This document shows, in pieces, positions 40,036-47,632 of a stretch of DNA of 64,000 nucleotides. Every line of letters begins with the position of its first letter. The stretch's first letter is position 1. The translations under genes were made by a program, and so were the position numbers. The stretch spans positions 112,211 through 176,210 of the forward strand of contig CAZAPG010000009.1 of the NCBI GenBank assembly GCA_964486935.1. Reading direction: 5' to 3'. The notes beneath the pieces were generated by a model, which was given only the letters and a program-made list of their open reading frames with translations, had not been told where the DNA came from and ran no database searches. This DNA is from CAZAPG01 sp964486935. GTDB taxonomy: Bacteria; Chloroflexota; Anaerolineae; 4572-78; J111.

Positions 40036-41307
40036 ATGAGTCAATACGATACCATTATTATCGGCGCGGGGCTGGCCGGGCTGACGACGGCCTGCCACCT
40101 GGCGCGGGCTAACCAAAAAGTGCTGCTGGCGGCTACCGGCGCGGGAGCGCTGCTGCTGGCTTCGGGCTGTATTGATGTGCTGGGTTATCAGCCGGTTGAC
40201 TCGGCGGAGCCGGTGAAAGACCCGTTGAGCCGGCTTGACGCTTTTGTGGCCGAGCGTCCGGGCCATCCCTACCAACTGGTCGGCCAGGAAAATATCAAAG
40301 CCGGACTGGACGACTTTTTGCAGCTTGTCAATGGCAACTCGCTCGATTACCGGGGCGCGGCTGATTACAACTGGCTGCTGCCGGGCGCGGCCGGCGCGGT
40401 CCATCCCACCTGTCTGGCTCCGGTCTCGCTGGCCAACGGCGAGCTGAGCCAGGGCGGGCGCATGGTGATTGTCGGCTTCCGGGAATTGCGCGATTTTTAC
40501 CCGGCCCTCATCAGCCAGAATCTCAACGCGCAGAATTTGGGCGTGCAAACGGCCGCCGTCACGGTTGAGCTGCCGCCGCCGGTGAGCGGCAAAATAAACA
40601 TCACCCCGATTGAGCTGGCCCGCGCCTTTGAGCAGGCCGACTTCCGCCGGCGGCTGGTTAAGGCCATTAAAGGGCAGGCCAAAGGATTCAGCCGCATCGG
40701 ACTGCCGGCGGTGCTGGGCATCGAGCGCCACGCGGAGGTGCTGGCCGATTTGGAGAAGCAGTTGGGCAAAACAGTTTTTGAAATCAGCACCCTGCCACCC
40801 TCGGTGCCGGGCCGCCGCCTGTTTGAAACGCTGCGACACACGCTGGGGCAGTCCGGTGGACGGCTCATCATCGGCAGCAAGGTGGTTGGCGGCCAGATTG
40901 ATGATGGCCGGGTGCGGCAAATTCAAATGGAAACCGCCAGCCGGCTGCGCCCGCTGAGCGCCCAAAATTACGTGCTGGCAACCGGCGGCATTTTTGGCGG
41001 CGGCCTGCAAACCGACTCTGACGGGCGGGTTTGGGAGCCTGTTTTTAACCTGCCCGTGGTGGCCCACACAAACCGCCACCGCTGGTTTGCCCGGAAATTC
41101 ATCACGCCGCAGGGCCAGCCCTTTGCCCGGTACGGGGTTCGGGCCAACCGGCAGCTCAACCCGCTGGCTGAAGATGGCGCGGTGATTGCCGGCAACCTCT
41201 ATGTGGCCGGCGCTACTCTGGCTGAAGCCGACTGGGTATCCGGCCGCACCGGCGATGGCGTGGCCCTGGCAACAGCGGCAGCCATTGTCAAGCAGGTGCT
41301 TGAATAG
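40036..41307 (+). CDS. glpB: anaerobic glycerol-3-phosphate dehydrogenase subunit B
   Basis: 423 residues from the ATG at 40036 (AAGGA nine bases ahead; the TTG at 40033 is less likely). FAD/NAD-fold protein: YDTIIIGAGLAGLTTACHLA near residue 4, then ALLLASGCIDVLGY, the family hallmark, and a C-terminal NLYVAGATLAEADWVSGRTGDGVALATAAA. GlpB passes electrons from the GlpA flavin toward GlpC. It lies downstream of the inserted nuclease and upstream of glpC. Confidence 0.93.
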   Translation: MSQYDTIIIGAGLAGLTTACHLARANQKVLLAATGAGALLLASGCIDVLGYQPVDSAEPVKDPLSRLDAFVAERPGHPYQLVGQENIKAGLDDFLQLVNGNSLDYRGAADYNWLLPGAAGAVHPTCLAPVSLANGELSQGGRMVIVGFRELRDFYPALISQNLNAQNLGVQTAAVTVELPPPVSGKINITPIELARAFEQADFRRRLVKAIKGQAKGFSRIGLPAVLGIERHAEVLADLEKQLGKTVFEISTLPPSVPGRRLFETLRHTLGQSGGRLIIGSKVVGGQIDDGRVRQIQMETASRLRPLSAQNYVLATGGIFGGGLQTDSDGRVWEPVFNLPVVAHTNRHRWFARKFITPQGQPFARYGVRANRQLNPLAEDGAVIAGNLYVAGATLAEADWVSGRTGDGVALATAAAIVKQVLE

Positions 41308-41354
41308 AAAATCAGTGGGCCGGATGTTTTACAGAGATGGGAGTCCAGCCTCAA

Positions 41355-41425
41355 TTGACGAAGGATGAAAGACGAAGGGACGATAGATAAATCTCGGCCT
41401 AATCTTTCGTCATTGGTCATTCGTC
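41355..41425. repeat. GACGAA-type quasi-palindromic repeat
   Basis: A left arm of GACGAAGGATGAAAGACGAA units (41357-41376) is mirrored by CTTTCGTCATTGGTCATTCG (41404-41423). A close relative is at 54204-54285. It lies in the gap between glpB and glpC. Confidence 0.65.
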
Positions 41426-41463
41426 TGCGGCGGGAAATGTCCCGTTGTGAATAGGAGTCTTTT

Positions 41464-42726
41464 ATGACCAGCCATGCCGTTATTGACGACATCACCCAAT
41501 CCATCTGGAAACAGGTGCAAAATTCCGCCGATTTGTGCGTGAAGTGTAACATCTGTACCTCGTTTTGTCCGGTATCAAATGTAACCGACCTGTTCCCCGG
41601 CCCCAAGTTTGTGGGGCCGCAGGCGCAGCGGTTCCGCAATCCGCATGAACTGTCGGTGGATGGCAGCGTTGATTATTGCAGCGGCTGCGGCGTATGCACC
41701 ATGGTTTGCCCCCATGAGGTCAAGGTAATGGAGATGAACGCCAAGGCCCGCTACAAGCTGTACCGGGAGAAGAAGTCCATCCCGCTGCGCAACCGGCTGC
41801 TGGGGCGCTCGGAGTTGCTGGGGCGACTGGGCAGCCCGTTTGCGCCGCTGGCCAACTTTATGCTCAACCTCATGCCGGCCAGAATTTTGATGGAACTGTT
41901 AATCGGGGTTCACCGCCGCGCGCCCATGCCGCCGTTTTCTTTTGAAACGTTTCGGGGCTGGTACCGGGGCATCCACCAAAAAAGCAAGCCACGGCAGGCG
42001 TTTGATAAACAGGTGGTTTATTTTCACGGCTGCAGCACCAACTACTACGAGCCGCGCGTGGGCAAGGCGGCCATCGCGGTGCTGGAACACAACGGCTTTG
42101 AGGTAATTGTGCCGAAGCAGGTCTGCTGCGGCCTGCCCATGCTCTCCAACGCCGAATTTGAGGCGGCCCGCCAGAATGCCTGGCGCAACATTAAATCGCT
42201 GGCGCGGTACGCCAGGGAAGGGTATAAAATTGTCGGCACATCGACCAGTTGCACCCTCTCTCTCAAATCTGATTATTTGCACATTCTGGATGTCGACAGC
42301 GAAGAGGCCCGGCTGGTCTCGCGGCAAACCTACGATATTTGCGAGTTTCTGCTGGAACTGGCCGATGCCGGTCAGCTCAAAACCGATTTTCAGCCGGTCG
42401 AAGCCACGCTGCCCTATCACTCTCCCTGCCAGCTCAAGGCCCACAATATGGGCCTGCCCGCCATCGAACTGATGGAACTGATTCCGGGGGTCAACATCAA
42501 ACACGTGCAGGCCGACTGCTGCGGCATCGCCGGCACCTACGGTTACAAAAAAGAAAAGTACCAGATTGGCATGGACGTGGGCCGGCCCGTGTTCGAGCAG
42601 GTCGAAGCCGCCGGCTCGCCCGTGGCCGTTTGCGATAGCGAGACGTGCCGCTGGCAGATTGCCCATGCCACCGGCGCAAAAATGATACACCCGGTTGAAC
42701 TGTTGGCCCAGGCATACGGCCTGTAA
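41464..42726 (+). CDS. glpC: anaerobic glycerol-3-phosphate dehydrogenase subunit C
   Basis: 420 residues. Two 4Fe-4S ferredoxin clusters: C25, C28, C31, C35 (CVKCNICTSFCP) and C72, C75, C78, C82 (CSGCGVCTMVCP). Two CCG domains follow, with FHGCSTNYYEPRVGKA then QVCCGLPM, and YHSPCQLKAHNMG then ADCCGIAGTYG, ligands of a further cluster as in heterodisulfide-reductase subunit B. GlpC anchors the complex to the membrane side and delivers electrons to quinone. A TAGGAG site precedes the ATG. It is followed 5 bp later by a ketopantoate-reductase-like gene. Confidence 0.94.
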   Translation: MTSHAVIDDITQSIWKQVQNSADLCVKCNICTSFCPVSNVTDLFPGPKFVGPQAQRFRNPHELSVDGSVDYCSGCGVCTMVCPHEVKVMEMNAKARYKLYREKKSIPLRNRLLGRSELLGRLGSPFAPLANFMLNLMPARILMELLIGVHRRAPMPPFSFETFRGWYRGIHQKSKPRQAFDKQVVYFHGCSTNYYEPRVGKAAIAVLEHNGFEVIVPKQVCCGLPMLSNAEFEAARQNAWRNIKSLARYAREGYKIVGTSTSCTLSLKSDYLHILDVDSEEARLVSRQTYDICEFLLELADAGQLKTDFQPVEATLPYHSPCQLKAHNMGLPAIELMELIPGVNIKHVQADCCGIAGTYGYKKEKYQIGMDVGRPVFEQVEAAGSPVAVCDSETCRWQIAHATGAKMIHPVELLAQAYGL

Positions 42727-42731
42727 CTGCC

Positions 42732-43790
42732 ATGCTAAACATCCTTGTAATTGGGGCTGGCGCAATTGGCTGCTTTGTGGGCGGGCGATTGGCCGCTACG
42801 GGCCAAAACGTGACCTTGCTGGGGCGCGCGCCGCTGATGAACAAAATCAACGGCGATGGCCTGGTTTTGCGCCACCCCACCCGGCCCCGGGAAACCGCCT
42901 ATCCCACCACAGCGACCTCGCTGGAGCAGTTGTCTGCCCCTTTTGATTTTATTCTAATCTCGGTCAAAGCGCCCGACACGCCGCAGGTCATCGAACAACT
43001 GGCCGCCTCGCGGCTGCCACTGGCCGATGCTTATCTGGTCTCGCTGCAAAATGGCATCGGCAACGAGGAAAAGCTGGCCGGCACGTTCGGCTCAAAAAAA
43101 GTGGTGGCCGGCACGGTTACCATCCCCATCAGTATGCCGGAACCGGGCGTAATCGAGGTGAGTAAAGACAAAGGCGGTTTGGGGCTGGCCCCACTCCAGC
43201 CCGGCCAGCCGGTGCAGGCCCTGGCCGACGCCCTCAACTTTGCCGGATTGACCACGCCCATTTATCCAGATTATCAGGCCATGAAATGGTCAAAATTGCT
43301 GTTGAATATTGTCAACAATGCCTCATCCGCTATTTTAGACCAGCCCCCGGCCGGGATTATTGCCAATCGGCGTCTGTTCAACCTGGAAATAGAAGCGCTG
43401 CGCGAAGGTGTGGCGGTGATGAAGGCGATGGGGCTACAGGCTGTCAAGCTGCCCGGCTACCCGGTCGACTGGCTGGCCTGGCTGGTGGGCGCGGGCTGGC
43501 TGCCGCTGCCGGTCAAACGGGCCATTCTGCGCCCGGCAATGGTGAGCGGGCGAGGGACCAAAATGCCTTCACTGCACATAGACCTGGTCGCGGGCCGTCC
43601 CGGCTCCGAGATAGAGGTGTTAAACGGGGCCATTGCGCAGGCCGGGCAAAAACTGGGCGTCGATACCCCGGTGAACCAGGCCCTGACCGACATTTTACGC
43701 GGCCTGGTGGCCGGAGATCTGCGCCGGGCGGATTACCGGCATCAGCCGGACAGGCTACTCCAGGCCGTCGCCGCCCGGCGCGCAGCCTGA
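42732..43790 (+). CDS. ketopantoate reductase family protein (ApbA/PanE)
   Basis: 352 residues, longer than typical PanE (about 300). NADPH-binding loop ILVIGAGAIGCFVGGRLAATG at the N terminus, DFILISVKAPDT and VSLQNGIGNEEKLA (substrate/cofactor), and the catalytic lysine in YQAMKWSKLLLNIVNNASSAIL. The C-terminal domain contains PSLHIDLVAGRPGSEIEVLNGAI, the substrate Ser-Glu region. PanE makes pantoate for coenzyme A. Many paralogues in this family reduce other 2-oxoacids, and the position directly behind glpC suggests a role in the same operon, so I leave out a gene symbol. Confidence 0.85.
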   Translation: MLNILVIGAGAIGCFVGGRLAATGQNVTLLGRAPLMNKINGDGLVLRHPTRPRETAYPTTATSLEQLSAPFDFILISVKAPDTPQVIEQLAASRLPLADAYLVSLQNGIGNEEKLAGTFGSKKVVAGTVTIPISMPEPGVIEVSKDKGGLGLAPLQPGQPVQALADALNFAGLTTPIYPDYQAMKWSKLLLNIVNNASSAILDQPPAGIIANRRLFNLEIEALREGVAVMKAMGLQAVKLPGYPVDWLAWLVGAGWLPLPVKRAILRPAMVSGRGTKMPSLHIDLVAGRPGSEIEVLNGAIAQAGQKLGVDTPVNQALTDILRGLVAGDLRRADYRHQPDRLLQAVAARRAA

Positions 43791-43885
43791 AGCTTTTGAC
43801 TCAACAGGGCTTTTAATTATACTCAGGCCATGAAACAGTTGTCTGAAAATGACCTGGCACCCCTGGCGGGTAACTGGAGCAATTT

Positions 43886-44530
43886 GTGACCATTATTGTC
43901 TCGATTATTGCCATCATCATTGCCTACGTGTCCGGCTCAATTCCGGTGGGGTACATTGTGGCCCGCCTCTACGGGGTGGATGTGACCGCCTCCGGCAGCG
44001 GCCGCATTGGCGGCACCAATGTGCTGCGCTCGGCGGGGGTTACGGCGGCGGGGCTGACCGTGCTGGGCGATGTGCTGAAGGGGTTGATTCCGGTTTATTT
44101 TGCCCAGGTTGCGTTTGACCCCATCACCGTGTCGCTGGTGATGGTTGCCGCCGTGCTGGGCCACAACTACTCGCTCTTTCTCAAATTTCGGGGCGGGGTG
44201 GGGGCCGGCACGGCCATTGGGTCGATTGCGGGGGTCTCATTTATGGCGGCTCTCTTTACCGCCATTTTTGCGCTGATTGCGCTGGGTATCACCCGCTACG
44301 CCTCAATTTTGTCAACCACCGTGGCGGTTAGCAGCGTTGTACTGCTCACCCTCTCTGCCGCGCTGGGTTACACGCCATATGGCTATATTCTGGGCGCGGC
44401 GTTGAATTTGGTCGTCATTGTCAACGCCCTGCGGCCCAACTACGCCCGCATTCGCGCCGGCACCGAGCGCAAGGTGGGCCAGAAAACCGAGAACATTGCC
44501 AAATTATCCCCAAAAGACAAATCAAATTAA
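43886..44530 (+). CDS. plsY: glycerol-3-phosphate acyltransferase PlsY
   Basis: 214 residues, GTG start six bases behind GGAG. Integral membrane enzyme with about seven helices that acylates glycerol-3-phosphate at position 1 using acyl phosphate. The three family motifs are visible: GSIPVGYIVARLYGVD, GSGRIGGTNVLRSAG and GHNYSLFLKFRGGVGAGT, the last with the catalytic/substrate loop. In most PlsY proteins motif 1 continues as GS-G-N-x-G-(A/T)TN; here GSGRIGGTN has Arg in place of Asn. It closes the glycerol block and connects it to phospholipid synthesis with FabH/FabF/PlsX-type acyl supply. Confidence 0.93.
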   Translation: MTIIVSIIAIIIAYVSGSIPVGYIVARLYGVDVTASGSGRIGGTNVLRSAGVTAAGLTVLGDVLKGLIPVYFAQVAFDPITVSLVMVAAVLGHNYSLFLKFRGGVGAGTAIGSIAGVSFMAALFTAIFALIALGITRYASILSTTVAVSSVVLLTLSAALGYTPYGYILGAALNLVVIVNALRPNYARIRAGTERKVGQKTENIAKLSPKDKSN

Positions 44531-44547
44531 CTCCGCTGAATTTTGCT

Positions 44548-45438
44548 ATGGCCCACTATCCAATTGATCTCCACGCCCATACCACCGCCTCCGACGGGAC
44601 GCTTTCGCCCACGCAACTGGTTCAGCGGGCCGCCGAGCGCGGGCTGCGCGTTCTGGGCGTTACCGACCACGATACCATCGACGGGCTGGCCGAGGCGCTG
44701 GCCGCGGGCTTGGCGTTGGGCGTGGAAATTGTGCCCGGCGTTGAGTTTAGCCTGCGCCATGAGTATGACAAAGAGTATGTGGGGCTGCACCTGCTGGGTT
44801 ACTTTATTGACCCGCACGCGCCGGCGCTGCTCGAGGTTATGGGCAGGGTGAAGCAGGGCCGGATTGACCAAAAGATTGAGCAGATTGAAAAACTGCAATC
44901 CTTTGGCTTTACGGTGCCGGTTGAAGAGGTTTTTGCGCGGGCCAGCGGCGTGCCCGGACGGCCGCACATTGCCCAGGTGATGTTCGAATTCAACCCCGGC
45001 AGATTTCAGACAATCCAGCAGATTTTTGATGAGTACCTGGGCACAAATGGCAAGGCCCGCGTCAGGCGTCCCTTTGCGCTGACCATGGCCCAGGCTACCG
45101 AACTTATCAAACAGGCCGGCGGGCTGCCGGTTTTTGCCCACCCCGGCGCGTATGATGCTGATATTGACCCCATGACCGCCGTGCGCAACGCCAAAGCTGA
45201 CGGCATTGAGGGCGTGGAAGTGTACTATCCCTATGACAAGGGCCACCGCCCGGCGGGGGAGGCCAGCCGCTGGATTGGCCGGGTGGAAGCCCTGGCCCGC
45301 GAGTTAAAGCTGCTTTCAACCGGCGGCACCGACTTTCACGGGCGCGCCCACGACCAGGTTGAGCTGGGCGATATGGGGCTAACCTTGGCCCAATATAACT
45401 CGCTTAAACGGGGCTGGCAAAATTTACGGGGCGTTTAG
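44548..45438 (+). CDS. PHP domain phosphoesterase (TrpH/nucleotide phosphatase-like)
   Basis: 296 residues. Begins with DLHAHTTASDGTLSPTQLV, the first metal motif of the PHP fold (HxH), followed by LGVTDHDTIDGLAEAL (D-H-D), PGVEFSLRHE, and near the C terminus PVFAHPGAYD and STGGTDFHGRAH (final D-x-H). This matches the YciV/RnmV/TrpH group, which hydrolyses 3',5'-nucleoside bisphosphates or acts as a 5'-3' exonuclease on short RNAs. It starts 17 bp after plsY and is likely co-transcribed. Confidence 0.88.
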   Translation: MAHYPIDLHAHTTASDGTLSPTQLVQRAAERGLRVLGVTDHDTIDGLAEALAAGLALGVEIVPGVEFSLRHEYDKEYVGLHLLGYFIDPHAPALLEVMGRVKQGRIDQKIEQIEKLQSFGFTVPVEEVFARASGVPGRPHIAQVMFEFNPGRFQTIQQIFDEYLGTNGKARVRRPFALTMAQATELIKQAGGLPVFAHPGAYDADIDPMTAVRNAKADGIEGVEVYYPYDKGHRPAGEASRWIGRVEALARELKLLSTGGTDFHGRAHDQVELGDMGLTLAQYNSLKRGWQNLRGV

Positions 45439-45491
45439 ATAATTTTAAGGTTTCTGCTAACGAAAGCCCCCATATTTAGTGTTGTTAAATT
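45439..45491. other. short spacer after the PHP gene
   Basis: Unremarkable sequence between the PHP stop codon and the promoter of the structured RNA locus. Confidence 0.4.
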
Positions 45492-45519
45492 TTGTAATGT
45501 CCAGATATAGTAGTATAAT
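45492..45519 (+). promoter_or_regulatory. promoter of the structured RNA locus
   Basis: TTGTAA (45492-45497), 16 bp, perfect TATAAT (45514-45519). Start predicted near 45526. Confidence 0.65.
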
Positions 45520-45525
45520 GAATTC

Positions 45526-45764
45526 AACGGGCTTGAGTTTGGTCAGGTATTGATTGCAGCAAGTCCATCCACAAAACTTGCCAACCCTACATAAAAAAGT
45601 TGTAACTCATTTGCGCCAAAAGGTATTTAGGCCATGCCCTTTCTGATACGTAAATACCTTATCTATTTTACTAAAAAATTTGTTCCCATTATTGCCCCTA
45701 TCCCAAAAATGGCAACAAATCACCGACCGCTACAACAAGCACGTTGCAGCGGTCTCTCTTTTTT
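45526..45764 (+). ncRNA. candidate structured RNA or leader upstream of the deoxynucleoside kinase
   Basis: A transcript of about 240 nt bounded by a promoter and a terminator with no credible coding frame. Visible helices: P1 GCAAGT (45559-45564) with ACTTGC (45576-45581). P2 AAGGTATTTA (45620-45629) with TAAATACCTT (45651-45660), a perfect 10 bp stem whose loop contains GGCCATGCC. P3 is ATTTGTT-C-CCATT (45678-45690) with AATGG-C-AACAAAT (45708-45720), 12 pairs with one C-C mismatch. P4 is the terminator. GTTGTA (45599-45604) could alternatively pair with TACAAC in the P4 5' arm, as an antiterminator would. The kinase start lies 55 nt after the terminator. It could be a small RNA or a regulated leader; I recognise no Rfam class. 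Confidence 0.55.
45725..45764 (+). terminator. intrinsic terminator in front of the deoxynucleoside kinase gene
   Basis: GACCGCTACAAC (45725-45736) pairs with GTTGCAGCGGTC (45743-45754), one mismatch, then CTCTTTTTT. Confidence 0.8.
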
Positions 45765-45818
45765 AAATTGATGGCGTTATGACAATTCACAATTGCAGCC
45801 AACGAGGAGGTGGAAAAA

Positions 45819-46454
45819 ATGCGTAACAAACATTTTATCGCGGTTGCCGGAAATATGGGAGTTGGCAAAAGCACGCTGACCCGCCTGCTGGCCCAGAGCT
45901 TTGGTTGGATACCCGCTTACGAGGCCGTTGACGACAACCCTTATCTGGCCGATTTTTACAAGAATATGCGGCAATGGAGTTTTCACTCACAAATATTCTT
46001 TCTAACCCGCCGTATGCGTAGCCACCGGGAAATTGTGGCCTGCCCCCATACCGTTGTTCAAGATCGTTGTATTTACGAAGATGCCGAAATATTTGCCCGT
46101 AATCTGCATCAGCGCAGCAATATGCAAGACCGGGATTATCAGGTTTACCGTGACCTGTACGAAGAGTTAATCCATACCCTCCCCCGACCCAACTTAATTG
46201 TTTACCTCAAAGCCAGCGTGCCTACTCTGATTGAACGCATCCACCGCCGGGGCCGCGATTTTGAGCGCGACGTGTCGCCGCTATACCTGCAACAGCTTAA
46301 CGAATTGTATAACGCCTGGATTGAAGATTTTACCGTCTGCCCTGTTTTAACCATTGAAGCCGATTACCTGGATTTTGTTCGCTTTGACAGCGATTTTGAA
46401 ACCGTTAAATCCAAAATTTTAACCCAGCTTGAGCCGGAAAGAGTGCCTGCCTGA
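45819..46454 (+). CDS. deoxynucleoside kinase (deoxyadenosine/deoxyguanosine kinase type)
   Basis: 211 residues from the ATG eight bases behind GAGGAGG; the GTG at 45810 lies inside that site. P-loop GNMGVGKST at 11-19, AYEAVDDNPYLADFYKN (substrate-binding Glu), the VVQDRCIYEDAEIF segment with the D-R motif, and a LID region RGRDFERDV are those of the dCK/dGK family. It phosphorylates salvaged deoxynucleosides to monophosphates. It stands alone behind a structured leader or small RNA gene and ends at a strong terminator. Confidence 0.9.
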   Translation: MRNKHFIAVAGNMGVGKSTLTRLLAQSFGWIPAYEAVDDNPYLADFYKNMRQWSFHSQIFFLTRRMRSHREIVACPHTVVQDRCIYEDAEIFARNLHQRSNMQDRDYQVYRDLYEELIHTLPRPNLIVYLKASVPTLIERIHRRGRDFERDVSPLYLQQLNELYNAWIEDFTVCPVLTIEADYLDFVRFDSDFETVKSKILTQLEPERVPA

Positions 46455-46477
46455 TTTTTATCTGGACCGGCTACCGG

Positions 46478-46524
46478 GCAATAAAAAAGGACTCGCGTTA
46501 ATGGCGAGTCCTTTTTTATTGCCG
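46478..46524. terminator. strong bidirectional intrinsic terminator
   Basis: A perfect 20 bp inverted repeat: GGCAATAAAAAAGGACTCGC (46478-46497) with GCGAGTCCTTTTTTATTGCC (46505-46524), 7 nt loop. It serves the kinase and the convergent beta-helix gene. Confidence 0.95.
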
Positions 46525-46529
46525 CCTTA

Positions 46530-47261
46530 TTATTCCACGGGCGCAACTTCAAGCTGTTGTCGCAGTTTGATGATGCTGTTGGCGGGCCAGTAGCCCTTGG
46601 GTAACGCCACGTTAGAGTAAATAAGCGTGCCTGGTCCTACTATGCAGCCGGGATTCAGCACAGCATTGCAGCCAATTTTTACATCGTCGCCCAAAATGGC
46701 CCCAAATTTAGCCAGACCCGTATCGACCGGCTCGGTCTGGCCGGGCAGCCGTATTTTGATGGTGGGCCGCTTGCCTGTTTCGGCCTTGGTTTTATCGCTC
46801 ATAACGCCCAGGTTAGAGAGTTTGGTACCGGCCCCCAAATTGACGCCTCGCCCCAACACCGAATCGCCCACGTAGGCAAAATGAGGCGCGGCGCTGCCCG
46901 GCAACAGCAGCGCGTTTTTAAACTCCGAAGCGTGCCCCAGCAAACAGCCTTCGCCGGCAATCACGTCACCCCTGATATAAGCGCCGTGGCGCACATGGCA
47001 ATTGGCCCCAATATAGGCTGGTCCGGCAATGTAAGCGCCGGCCTCCACCTGGCTGCCGGGGCCAATATAAATTTTTTCGGGGTTGACCAACGTAACCCCC
47101 TGGTCAACCTGGCCGTGGATGCCGGCCTGCCGGGGTAAAATATCGGCCAGGTAGGGGCCAATTTTGGCGAGCAGCTCCCACACTTTATCTACGTCATCAA
47201 ACAGGCCGGGGAAAGCGACATCCAGGCCAGACAGGTCAAAAAAATCAGCAGGTTTGAGCAA
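46530..47261 (-). CDS. left-handed beta-helix (LbH) protein, sugar-phosphate nucleotidyltransferase-like
   Basis: 243 residues from a TTG at 47261, five bases behind GGGAGG; upstream sequence is repeat-like and not coding. The protein has an N-terminal helical part (KPADFFDLSGLDVAFPGLFDD). Hexapeptide-repeat coils follow from about residue 60: GQVDQGVTLVNPEKIYIGPG, AGAYIAGPAYIGANCHVRHGAYIRGDVIAGEGCLLGHA and later GAILGDDVKIGCNAVLNPGCIVGPG. This matches the C-terminal half of GlmU-like enzymes and the stand-alone LbH proteins annotated as UDP-GlcNAc diphosphorylase-like, but the nucleotidyl-transfer domain is missing. An acyl- or acetyltransferase role is likely but unproven. Confidence 0.82.
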   Translation of the reverse strand: MLKPADFFDLSGLDVAFPGLFDDVDKVWELLAKIGPYLADILPRQAGIHGQVDQGVTLVNPEKIYIGPGSQVEAGAYIAGPAYIGANCHVRHGAYIRGDVIAGEGCLLGHASEFKNALLLPGSAAPHFAYVGDSVLGRGVNLGAGTKLSNLGVMSDKTKAETGKRPTIKIRLPGQTEPVDTGLAKFGAILGDDVKIGCNAVLNPGCIVGPGTLIYSNVALPKGYWPANSIIKLRQQLEVAPVE

Positions 47262-47485
47262 GTTTGCCTCCCTTAAAAATGCGCCGCAGGCCGGGGGGCG
47301 TGGGGGCCTGTCCTGCCCGTCCTGGCCGGGCCAGGGAGCGAAGTCGAAGGGGTGTCCCTCCATTTTCACCCGTATCGGGTACAGGCATCCTTGTGTCTGA
47401 TGCCCCGGCATCAGGGCGGCTCCTGAAAAATGATGGCTTTTGTTATAACGCAAAGGCCAATTTATAACAAATTGTTCAAATTCAA
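47262..47485. other. intergenic region with GC-rich repeats
   Basis: Between the LbH start and the moxR promoter. A G-rich run and CCTGCCCGTCCTGGCCGGGC-type inverted sequence (about 47290-47340) and GATGCCCCGGCATC palindrome (47399-47412) are present. Translated frames here look like repeat, not protein. Confidence 0.5.
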
Positions 47486-47514
47486 TTGACCATTTGCCGG
47501 CCTGCGGTTATATT
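47486..47514 (+). promoter_or_regulatory. promoter of the moxR-DUF58-transglutaminase operon
   Basis: TTGACC (47486-47491), 17 bp, TATATT (47509-47514). The leader to the ATG at 47633 is about 110 nt. Confidence 0.65.
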
Positions 47515-47632
47515 TAACATAGTTGTTGGGCAGCGCCTCCCAATTGTCGGAGTGATAATCGGAGCGCGGCTACCTGCTTTGGGGAGTAACCACAGGCTAC
47601 ACTACTTACAAAACCCGGGACCATAACTACAA

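Noticed and set aside
45541..45590. GGTCAGG ... GCAGC similarity to the SRP RNA core, in the structured RNA locus
   Set aside because: The spacing and the GGAA tetraloop of the SRP core are missing, and the flanking strands do not form the long rod expected for 4.5S RNA. Only two short words match.
47262..47453. Upstream extension of the LbH protein to 47453
   Set aside because: The translated segment is repeat-like (many Pro/Gly/Asp, no family similarity) and the GGGAGG site supports the TTG at 47261.
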